A stretch of DNA of 64,000 nucleotides from Cruorifilaria tuberocauda (lineage: Eukaryota; Nematoda; Chromadorea; Rhabditida; Onchocercidae): the NCBI GenBank assembly GCA_013365365.1, contig JABVXU010000037.1:62001-126000 (forward strand), given 5' to 3'. How positions within the stretch are numbered: position 1 is the stretch's first letter; every line of letters begins with the position of its first letter. Below are positions 16,301 to 34,239 of this stretch, one piece after another. The position numbers were made by a program, and so were the translations under genes. The notes beneath the pieces are model-generated. The model worked only from the letters and a program-made list of their open reading frames with translations. It had not been told where the DNA came from and ran no database searches.

Positions 16301-19300
16301 TCTTTCGAACTGCAAACATCTCGCGAAATGAGGTATCGTATTCAGCTCCATCTAACTGTTCTTCATTTTCTACCACTGCTTTCAAGCGTCCGCTTAATTG
16401 AGAAACTAAAATATGCTAATAAATTTATATTTCGCATGGAATTTGATATTTAAAATAATTTCTAACTTTACTCACTTTTTCAACCTATTCAAATCACAAC
16501 GCTAATTTTTAATTGCTATTTTAATTAATAAATTTAATTAATAAAGTGATTCAGTTCACTTCAAAAATTAAGAAAATCAAATTTACCAATATCCATGATT
16601 TTCTCAAGCGGATCCTGGCAGCTCTGACATAAAATACTTTCTACTTCAGCATCTAATCTTTTCCAGTTGTCTTGCAGCAAGGATTCTAGTTTCGACGCAT
16701 TATAAAGTGAAGCGGAAACTGGAGTAGCAGGACAATACTGAAGTAGATAATACAATGATAGCATGTGAAAATAAAAAATAAAAATTATGTGAGAATGTAA
16801 TACCATCGAAAGCGAATTTCAATTTAAGCAGAAGTTGACAAACAAAAGTTGATTAGAAAACTTTCAAAGATTTCAACTAAACATGCGAGATATCCCTGCC
16901 TATCAGTAGAAATCCCAACGTTAACATACTTAGAATATAAATATTGTCACAATAAGTAATGTGTCGGTAAAAGCGCAAGAAGAATTTGTAATTTCGACTT
17001 TGTTTAGCTTCATCCAAACAATATTAAGCAGATACGAAAATGGTAAAACCTAACACCTGTTCAGCAGATATGACATATCCTCGGCCACTCAAAGGTGTCT
17101 TTTGCTGTCTTTGATCCTGAAGTCGTTCCAAACAACTCTGAGTACTTAAACGCAACAGCATATCTGCATCAATAGGGCTGTCCTCATCTTCTGAACGTCG
17201 AAGACGTTGTACCGCACATTCTGAAACGGCAGATGAAATTTGATAAATATCAAATACGTTTTCAAATCGATCATCAGCATGGACAATCTTAGTGACAAAT
17301 AACCATTACATAAAATGTTTATACCATGTATATTTGAAATTTCGCTTTCCTAAATGAAATGAAACCATTCAAATGCTTCTTAATTCCGCAAAACTACTCC
17401 AAATTAGCTTTTTTAAACTATGCGTACCGTCATATGCTTCATCGAATATGACAGAAATATCTGCAGGTAAAAACATTCTTTCATCCATTTCACCTCGTTT
17501 CACAATCAGTTCCTCATAAATATTATCCAGCTTTCCTCTGTAAAAAGAATACGAGCACGAAAGAAAACTGAAAACGTAAACATGAATTCAATTTAAAAAC
17601 TTATAACAGACCCAACAAATAACAAAGTATAATAGTTCCTTAATCAATCTAAATAATCTAAATATTTGGCTTGAATAAGCTACACTTATCTGCTATTTAT
17701 GAAAACAGACATAAAAAGATCTCCAAGTCTATTATATATATCTTGCAAAATAATTTTACATCAAACAGTTTAATTTTGTTCATTAATCATGAATCCATAC
17801 TTATTGATAAACTCATTGACAACAAAATTGGTCAAATCTTCGCCTGTTTCTATTATTTTCTCTTCTGACATTTTGCGCATTCTAGGAAGCCAACAATGGG
17901 TTCGAAAATGTTTTGCATCCAAAATAACACCTTCGAAAATTTGACATAGTGTTTCTAATATCGAATCTTCCTCGGGCTGCATTTCAATAGCATTTACTGA
18001 AAAATAAAATACAACCAATATGTGATAATAGTAATTATTAACTACTTATATCTCGTTCGATATATTTCTGATAATCGAAATATAAGTAAGATCGTATAAA
18101 TAAGAGGGTGGCAACATACCTTAAAAGGCATACAAAACAAAAAGCAAGCAATTCTGACCATCATCAATGAAAATTTATTTAAAAATTAAATCACTAAAGT
18201 CTGCCAAAAAAACTTACTGAAATCGCTATCCAATAAACGAGCCGATTCAGAGCGCCGGAGATCTTGAAAAATGAAGTCAACTGTACAAAGCAAAAGATGA
18301 AAACTGTTCATCAAATCATCGCTATTGAACTGCTCTGTAAAATTTTTTTTTTCTGGAAACACTGCGAAGCAAGTTAAAACCTCGTTCATTTGTTGCATGA
18401 CTATTATTGCCTCTAACTAAGGATATGACTGCATTCTCAGTAATCCAATGTGAAGCAGCCACATGATTACACTCCAGATATAACCATTCCAATTATTACT
18501 CAATCCATTCCATGATCAGACTGTCGAATGCTCAAAGATACTGGACTTACTCAGTTAACTAGTGTCATCAACTTTTCTGGAAATGATAAAATCTATACTA
18601 CCCAATGTTATTAAAACCAAGTTTATGAAAAGCATTGTTTTTCGTATTTCTATTTGGAGAAAAACAGCGTAAAAGACTAGAAACTTCTTCAATTTTTAAT
18701 CATGAATATTCAACAAAATATAAAACGAAATCAAAAATTTAAATACTAACTTCGCATTACGATAAACAATGTCCACAACAATGAAAACAACTTCTTGCAA
18801 TTAAGGCCTTTCGCTTCATCATCATCGTTAGCGCGCGGTGGTGCAAATATTTTCCGAAAGATCGGTAATAATTTCTTAAATACAACCGCTGCAACTGCAA
18901 GGGATGACTGCACTCGATTGATATGATCCTTTAAGCGCCGTGGTCCATTAACCATTTCCACCCATTTAGTAGATTTGTCGAAGAATTCAAGTACACTATA
19001 TATAATAAAACATTGGAGTTTAATGTGATCTAATTCTTCGATTTAATAAGCTGCAACAATATCCAGCAATGTGAATGAATTTTAACTGCTGAATCTATCA
19101 AAAACCTCTTTCACATGAGACACTTAGTACGATCCCCTTCTCGATATTTTTAGTTACTGTGACTGATGATCAATGTCATAAACGAATATATTGTCTAGAA
19201 TAATCAATACCTGATTTTACAAATTCTAAGAAGTTCAGCCAACGAATACTTTTTAGTTACTGCATGCTCAAGTGGGCTCCCTTGCCACATCGAAAGATAA

Positions 19301-19758
19301 ACAGCGCATGCGTACCATGCTAACTGTTTTCCCTGCAAAAAAAGTGTTTATTTCAAAATTTTGAGGTTTTTTATTCCTAAAATTCTTGACGATTATTTCA
19401 TGGGTTCCCCAACAATTGATACTGAAATGCACCCAACTACAGTGAAGCTAAACTATATGGGGATGAGAATCAAATTTCCGCTATAATGCAAGGAAAACTC
19501 GAAACTCAAAAGTGGGATATTGCCAAAAAAATCCATCCACATGAACAATCAAACCTCTAAAACGTATTGCTTTCCAATTGTATCGTACTGTTTCCAAGCT
19601 TTTTCGACAAAGTCACTGTCTATACCAGGATCCAACTGTTTGCAAATATTCAAGAATGCTGTTGCTGGCTCAATATGTGAGTTGTCCCCTATTTCATTTT
19701 GTCTCGTTGGTGACGATTTACTAGAAGGTTCACTTTTTGTATCAATGTCTTCAGCCAT
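13334..19758 (-). CDS. lin-35: LIN-35, p107/p130-type retinoblastoma pocket protein
   Basis: Sixteen exons: 19758-19555, 19332-19211, 18995-18751, 18412-18218, 17996-17801, 17537-17428, 17220-17057, 16737-16587, 16405-16209, 15948-15745, 15472-15289, 15218-15100, 14825-14545, 14303-14075, 13934-13776, 13450-13334. They give 958 aa; C. elegans LIN-35 is about 960. The N-terminal cyclin-fold region has GKQLAWYACAVYLSMW and SVLEFFDKSTKWVEM. Pocket A starts near residue 417 (TPVSASLYNASKLE). Pocket B starts at 698 (VYYLAAVRLRDLCERV; RHLDQNLMCCLY). The LxCxE-cleft residues corresponding to human RB Tyr709, Lys713, Tyr756 and Asn757 are present as Y752, K756, Y846 and N847. Pocket proteins bind E2F/DP and, in the DREAM complex, repress cell-cycle and germline genes. 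CDK-type sites include SPIK, SPQR and TPVK. The Ser-rich insertion in box B is a p107/p130 trait. The intron between exons 12 and 13 needs a GC donor (AAG|GCCCGT). The start follows CTTTAG|GGTTTACTGT. Confidence 0.95.
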
Positions 19759-21226
19759 ACAGTAAACCCTAAAGTTTTTGCATAATTAATAAATCCCAAA
19801 ACAAGAAACTCTGAAACATCATTTCTATTAAAAGAATTGCAATTTTAAGATTAACAAGAGATAAAAACGTGATCTGGAATAAACATCTCTATCGACATAC
19901 AAACAATATTCCATGTGCAGTAGGAATAAACTACCCTCTCGTACATAGATTCCATATGCTTATTAGGAATTCAGAATAAATTTGAGTGAAACTCTGACGT
20001 TTAATTAATAAAGTGTCACCCTGAATTCTTCGAAATTAAATTTTAATTAGCAGCCACAACCATTATCTTATGAGAAATGAATCTCAGGTGCCTTGGCTTT
20101 AATATCATCAAAACTCTGTGGACAGTTCTCGCACGACGGGAACCCAACTCTACCAATACCTTCCAAAACTAAACCATCTATGAAATACGACAATCCAAAA
20201 CCAAAAATCAAACCGCTTTTCCCGGCGCGTGGTTGGAACACACTATGCGATTGAATAACAAATTATCCCTAACGAAATAGCGTGTTTTCTATGGAAAATT
20301 TAAAATTCTAAAGAAACAAGATAGAATGATATTTGGATAGAAAGAGAGACTGCTAAGATTTGCAGAGTGCAATGAAATTAAAATAAGCTAAGGATGACAT
20401 TTGATAATGAGACGTGGAGAATGAATTATAGTAGAAGAGAGAGGTAGAGGGGGTGAGCTTTTTGATATAGTACGAGGTTAGAGATTGATGAAATTATTTA
20501 CATAAGATGAATTGCATGTTGCAGCAGTGATAGAGAGCGCGCTTTGGCAGATGAACGAAGGTTGTTGAAATAACAATGAGGATTATAAGTAAATCATGAC
20601 GTGAAATAAATGCAAGACTTATTTTTGTATATTTGGAAATGTTTGACTTTCATCAAAAGTATTAGTATATTTTGACGGGACGATAGGAAATAATCGAGAA
20701 TTAGTATAATAAAGTATTAGTAATTCTAGCGTTTTTTGAATTGATAAACTCTAATTTTATCCTTTTATTAGATATGTTTATTCCCCAAACTAATTTCTGA
20801 TTGACTGCTGGAGATGAACTGAATTGAACTATGGATGTTTGATTCACGAGCAAATTATACGGCTTTAATTAAATCGAATTGAAAGTAGCTCATCCGTAAA
20901 ATGATCTGGAGTTGAATTAATTCAGATTGTATTAAATTCATTTGAGTGGAAATCAACACAATTTGTTCTGTTATTTAATTACATTTCAGTTGAAATAGCT
21001 GTTTCAAACTAAGTTAAATTGAAATTTATTGATTTAAATCCCATTGTATTAAATCAATGATTTTATCTTTGTTTTGTAATATAATCCGATTTATTCTTGC
21101 TCATTCTCAGGAGAACGACTGAACATGTTAAATTATCACAGATCCTACTATTTTATCAAACAAATGTGTGGTATTATAAAATTTGAAATATTTTGAGTGA
21201 AGAAATCGCTGTAGCTAATCCTAGCT
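19759..21226. other. Divergent intergenic region between lin-35 and the ZnT5 gene
   Basis: This 1.5-kb region lies between two divergently transcribed genes and must hold both promoters. There is no TATA-like element I would defend, and no coding exon. Sequence around 20380-20560 is purine-rich on the plus strand. Confidence 0.55.
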
Positions 21227-27778
<6,552 letters not shown>

Positions 27779-29239
27779 TTACAACATATCTATGTAAGCT
27801 ACCATGGTTAAGTTAGACAAAGTTTTATAAAAGAAATTGTTACACCAGGAACCAGTTGATGTAAATGTCTTGACTTCCAAGTATGTCATGGATTTGCTTG
27901 CATCAGTAGATTCGACATTATGAAAATTTGGTTCGACAATCTATACGATAGTTGTAGAAATTTAAATGCAGTCGCAAATCTTTGAAATTTACGCTTTAAA
28001 TTAAATTTTTCGAAATAAGGTTCTAAGATCTTATTTATGGTGTAACTCAAATTTCAGGATGGCACAGCAATGAAAAGCTATTCAGAACATGGAAATCATA
28101 GCTACTTTTATTCCGAAGGATATTTTCAGTAATTATTGTGAACGTTTTGTTCGTACTGTGAAGCAGGGATTTATTAGAAGGTTTTTTTTTTGAGGGATTT
28201 ATTGCATAAGAGGTAGTGCAATTTCTGGCACTCTTTTTATTTGCAGTACTAGAAAAAGTAATATCCACGATTCATTATTTTGTTTTTACAATTTTATTCT
28301 TCATAATCGCATTGTAAAAATCATTTGTTTTATCGTTTCTTTTTATGTTTTACCATTTCCATCTGTTTTTTATCTAATTTCAATGAAAAGCTGAACTAGG
28401 AGATGAAAATTATCTGGTCGGAATTGATTTCTTCATAAAATAAGCCATCAGTTTCTATAATAGTTATATAATCCAATAGACGTTTTTCTGATGTTAAACA
28501 AAATTTACTTTTGCGTATTTAATTTTTTCAAATAAAAGAATTTTGAAGTACATATACGAAAATGGAAATAAATTCAGGTGCCAGTAAGCCGTTAGTGATG
28601 TGATTACTCTGTGACGGCGATGATAACAATATGATAAAATGCCAATGTGTGTTTCATTGCAGATTTCAATGTTCTGTCTGCAATGCCAATTTTTATACCT
28701 AACAGCGGAAAGTAAAAATCACGAAAACTTATATTAATAATAGATTTAAATATGCATAGATTTAAATTTATTATTTCTGTTATTTTCACGAAATTTTATG
28801 CTTTTTTGCGTGAAAGTATGAAATCCTGTGAAGAAGTTAGCATATTATCTCGGTGAATATTTATGTTTGAGTATATCTTTTTACTTTGTTATTGGGTTTT
28901 CTCGAAGCAGAATAAATAGCTTAATAATTAATATTCTGCTTGCATTTGATTTTCGTATTTTTATCGCTTTTTTTCGCCATGTATTTGATAATAGGAATAA
29001 CCGGTGATAAGCAATGACAAACTTCTTTGCGAGACATTTCAAACATGATGATCCAATATGTTATGATTTAGTGAAAAATGATTCATAGTGGCAAAAAAAC
29101 TTTGTTTGAAAAAGTTTGCAGCAATTGCATTAATGGTTTGAAGCAATTTTTAGAGGAATTCAATCTTTAGCTTGAAAATTTCAGTTTCTTTCTTTTTCAA
29201 GGAGTGAGATTGCTGCAACAAATTTCATAACATATTTTT
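27779..29239. other. Convergent intergenic region, nothing seen
   Basis: The region holds the 3' flanks of the ZnT5 gene and of the ion-channel gene. Only short, unconserved frames occur, and the base composition is strongly AT-rich. Confidence 0.6.
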
Positions 29240-32200
29240 TCAGCTTTTATTGAAATAGCCATAATGGATAAAATAAAGAATGCAAGTACCTAAGAATGCA
29301 GTTGGCAGTATAATTCGGAAAACGTAGTCTATAATTTTTGCTAAAGCTGCCGGTTGACGTTCCGGTAAATGGGCATAATAAGGCATTTCGTTGAACCATT
29401 GTGTTTTCTCGTTACATTCGTCTCCAAAATTCTATAAAACAGATCTTTAAACAAGTATCTAAAGCTTTCTAAATTATAATTACTGTTGCCACTGTCATAG
29501 ACTAGCGATATAGCTTTTTCTATTATTATCATTATCACCGTTCACTAACAAATAGCTTAATTTAAAATATTAATTATGTTTAAAATGGGAAAAATCAGAA
29601 AATTATTTGCAGTTATAACGTAAAATGATGGTTTACATATATTCGTTTCGATGGTTTTTGCTTTTTCATCTCTTTTTTAGTAATTAAAACGGATTGTAAA
29701 ACGATGAAAAAAATATATGCAATAATTTGCGAATTCCAAATGTCAATCGCTTTCAAGTACGATGTTCGTGTAACATTCCAATTATTACTGATAACCTGAA
29801 AGGATTATTAGCTGTTAAAAATACCAATTGCAAAATTCATAAGACTTCAAGGAATTCATTGAGCTGAATGAACCAGTTATTTATTTTAAATTCCAATACA
29901 CATATTTCGTTTTTGATAAAGCTCACTGAAATTTGATTATTTGAAAATCCTTATTTTTATACATTTTTCCTTATATTTCAATATTTTATATTTGAAAAAT
30001 GAATGAAATATTAGGAATGACAATGATATCAGATATTTCTGCTCTTTTTCTTTTTCTTTGTTTTATTTTTTTATTTTTTTTTAATGTAAAATTTAACTCA
30101 CAATGATGAGTACAGTGAAGAAACTGGTAATACTAATAACAAAACGATTCTTGGCTGAATTACTTGTAGACCAAAGTGATAACCAAGAGCAAACGAAGAG
30201 AATACTTGTTGGCACATATAATGTCCAAATCCATATACTTATTGACCTGAGTTAATATGAAATTTTGAACTAAAACTAATAAGAAATATTGGTATTTAAT
30301 TAAAAAAGCAAAATTGGAAAAAAGAGAACTCGCAAATGTTCGAATATTCCATTTCTTGAAATGTTTGAATATTAATATTGATACACGGTGGAATAAAATT
30401 TAAAAGCTTGAATTAAATCTCGAAATAATCAGCATACTGTCCAAACTTGCTTCTGTCCCCATCCAAAAGAAATCTAACTTTGAAATTTTTACAAGGAAAA
30501 GTACCTGCTTAAGCTTAGGATAATAGTTTTGCCAATTCGCTCACAGCCAAGTACCATCCAAACACCCCAGCCAACTCTTGGTACTGTAATTGATGTTACT
30601 CCTGCCCACTGTGCTCGTGAATCTTCTGAAATTATTCTATTAAACTTGAAAAAGACATCTAAAATAAAGTTTAACCTTGTTTTTGGTCACTTCATTTATA
30701 ATAAAAATAAAATTTAATTTAATTATTTCCCTCTTTTGATCATGCATTCCTTTGCAATCATTCTGTTAAGATAAGAATGATTACCGTTGTGGAAGATTAG
30801 CGAGCAATTTCGTTCGTCGAAGGGAAATGAATGTAATTCATGAATTTCCAGCGTTTTCACCAATAATCTTTAATGTATTATTGTCACCAGTTTTCTTGTG
30901 TGAAATAAATATAAACAAAAGTTTTGAATTCTTTCTTCGAAATTCACGGTAGATTAAAATTTATGCATTCATTCCATCATTACCATAATCCTTTCTTTTC
31001 ATTTTTATTATCGGTTCTAAATTTAAAAATAATGGTAAAATCAACGTGTAGAAAGGAGAAGATGAATAAATTTAAGAAAGATTATAAACTTTTGTGTAAG
31101 TTCGACCATTCCATTGCTATGTAATTCCACTTCTTCCTTTCCAGTCATTCGAATATCTAATGCATTTAATATTGTAATTAATGGATTCCAAATGTAAGAG
31201 CCTGAAAATTATTGTATAATTTAAGAAATAACATATCTTTCAGATAGATAAGTATTATATGGATAAATGATTATGAATAAACCGAAAACATTTATTCTTC
31301 CCTCTTTTCAGGACAATCCCTCCTTCCTTCCGAAAGAAAGTTATAGCGAAATCTATGAAATGAAAATCACTTGAGCGCAATCGGATCCGTCCACCATTTG
31401 GCCGTTCTTTTTCATAAATTAATTGCGTTTCCATCCATTTTTGTCTTATTGTTAACCAAAAATTGCACTATAATATTTTAAGATTAATTTGCTTTTTTGC
31501 TTTCCAATACGTTCAACGAACGATTCAGCTTACATTGCTTACATTTACGTGTTGTTTGTATACTTCTATAGACACGTAGAACGACAAATGTATACATTCT
31601 ATGGTACAAAAGCTTTTTTACCTTTAGGAATTCAAGTATTTAATTTACTTGTTTCTATTTTACAGTAGTAAACTAAAGTGGTGGTAAATAAAAAATGAAA
31701 CCAAGATTTATTACATCTTTTTCTCCTTCTCTTTCTCTCTCTAATCATTACAAACCAAACCACAAATTATTACAAATCATTCTTTGAAAACAGGAAAAAA
31801 GAAGAATGAACGAAAGATTTCAAAATGCTAAAATGAAATTTTCTTCTGATTGAAAAATTTTTACAATAGAAAATAACGATTTTCTTCTAACTTCATGTTC
31901 CATATCGTTCAATATACGATCGACTGAAATATGCACCGCAACAGTTATATTATTTGACGAATCTGAAGCTGAAGAATTCTTAATTAATTAGAGAATGAAA
32001 TTTAGGAAATGAACAAGATTTTAAAAAAACTGAGCTTGTTGACATAATTATGTATACGTGAATGCAAATTATTTACACATGAACATAAGTAAGTGTATAA
32101 ACGTGTCATTTTCGGTATTTTCAAGCACTGCAAAGATTTGGAAAAAAGAAAGCTATAAAGAAGCTTGATAAGGTAGGGACATAGCAGTACACATCATAAT

Positions 32201-34239
32201 GCTTGTAAGGTTCCTTACACGTCATGTATACGTGATAAGAAAACACTATCTGAATGAACGACTATTGCTTTGAAACATGAACTGACTCATACGCTCCAGT
32301 ATCCGGAAATGAAAAGTTCAGAATCTTTGACTGTATAAAAACATGGTTATTTAACTAAAGTATTTTCATTTCGGTAATTTGTCAATAAAAATTCTTGCAA
32401 AGTGAATAGTACCTGGGAATCGATAATTACGAAGTAAATTGTCGACAATTTCACGATCACTCAACAAATCCTTTCGTTTCCGTCCATCAATTTTTCGCAA
32501 CGATTTATCAGTTCTAAAATTTTTCAAAAAAACATCCAAAGAAAAAGCTAAAAACTAATTTCATGTTAGAGCAACTCCTCCTTGAAAGTCAAATATGCAG
32601 ATCGTTTTCTAAAAACGAAAAATGTTTTAATCGTAAGGCGTTATAATATTTACCATAGAGTAATTAAATTTAAAACTCAACAAATCGCACAGCATGATTC
32701 AAATGCAATTATTTATTTGCAAAATTCAATAATATATCATTAAAAATTCAAACAGGATAGAATAAAATCCCAGAGAAGCTTCAAGAAAATTTTTAAAATT
32801 TAGTATGATAGCCTTACAATTGTTTTGTGTCTGCCATAATTACCAAAATTAATTCGCTTTTTAATTGTTTCTTTCCATGCACAATAAATCCATAGAATTG
32901 AATTTAAGCATACTTTTCATACTTTTCATAGGAAATTAACGCATTAATTTGAGAAGCGAAAGTAATTTTTCTCTTTAATTTTCTTTTTTCAATCTCTAGA
33001 AATAAAAAAACGAAGAAAAATATTGGTTCATTCATTTATTTTAAGCAATTCTTGGATTTACGTCTTTTTATTGAGCAAAATATCTTGAACGTTGAAATTT
33101 TCCTTTTCTTCAGTTTTTTCAATTTAAAATTATTCGCTAAATTTAATTTAATCTTAAATTAATACCTCTAAACTAAATTCATTATCGATTAAAGGATTAT
33201 AGCGTCTTGTTAATGAATCACTGAACAATAAATGACTCAGCCAATCCATCATTTGTATTTCCGTTTCATTAGAATTGGGTCCCTCTCTCTCTCTCTTTCT
33301 CTCTTTCTCCCCCAGTTACGTTGACGTTTAAATATATTGAAATAATTTCTTGTTAAGTTACGTAATCCGAATAAATTTATAATGCTAAGAAAGGAGAAAA
33401 GAACCAAATGGAATCCTCAATCAGAAGTGAATATGGAATTCATGAAGAGACGAACGATATTAGATGAGAACCTGATCGTTATCACTTCAAGAGTTATAAT
33501 TATTTCGAATATCGGATGTAAATTTGTACCAATAACATTGGACAAAAATTAATTAAAATTATATTCAAAATTAGGCGTAATTTGCAGAAACAAGAGAAGA
33601 CAAGAAGATAAATTAACAATGAACCTTTTCTGGAATAATTAAATCAAAAAATGTTTGAATAAATTATCAAATGAAAAATTTTAATTAAAGTTCGCTGTTA
33701 ATTTCGAAGAAATTGGCGCAAGTTATTGTAAAGTTCTTTACATTTGAATGAAAGATTTATTTTCATCAAAATTTGAATTATTAATATTTAATTTGAATAA
33801 TCAATATTGCATTTCCATGGTCCTAAATGCAGTTGTAGAAAATAATACGAAATAATTAATTAGATGAAGGAATTCCAGTAAATCGAAGAGCTAGTAAGAG
33901 GTATGGGAGAGGAAGAGAGATGCTATCTATAACTTTTAATCGTCGAATTAATTCCTGCAGAATTTTTTTCGCGAAACTAAATCCCGGAACTAAAATAAAT
34001 TAGGCCGTTCTTCCTAAAGAAATTAAAGTAGTAACAAATGCTTATCGATTTATAATCAATTCCCACATCACATTTACAAAATTCTAAATTAAGTGGAGGA
34101 AGAAATATTTATAGAGAACTTACCCTGTGGTCCGATAAATTTCCAATAAAGTTTCATTGTCAGCAAATGTGGTAAGTGTGATCATTAAACTGTCGATAGA
34201 TAATACAATACATATCAATCGTAAAAATGAAAGCATCAT
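29240..34239 (-). CDS. Divergent pentameric ligand-gated ion channel subunit (Cys-loop superfamily)
   Basis: Ten exons: 34239-34124, 32513-32413, 31968-31892, 31467-31371, 31201-31090, 30867-30785, 30625-30505, 30246-30102, 29795-29637, 29431-29240. They give 400 aa. There is a signal peptide (MMLSFLRLICIVLS), then extracellular beta-strand motifs: EIVDNLLRNYRFP, ITVAVHISVDRIL, LTIRQKWMETQL and SYIWNPLI (loop A). The Cys-loop core FPFDERNC ends at C189. TM1 (about 240-261) carries the conserved Pro248, TM2 is about 269-287, TM3 (about 300-319) starts LKAIDIW, and a short cytoplasmic loop precedes TM4 (about 370-394). The residue expected to be the first loop cysteine, 14 before C189, is Glu175, and there is no vicinal CC in loop C. 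The protein is short for the family, mainly through its small TM3-TM4 loop. Ligand and charge selectivity cannot be read; the pre-TM2 SAKNR is neither a clear PAR (anion) nor GEK (cation) motif. The acceptor of exon 6 (TTAAAG) is weak. Family membership is well supported. Confidence 0.85.
33281..33310. repeat. CT-rich microsatellite in channel-gene intron 1
   Basis: Imperfect (CT)n/(CTTT) tract inside the 1.6-kb first intron of the channel gene. Confidence 0.75.
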
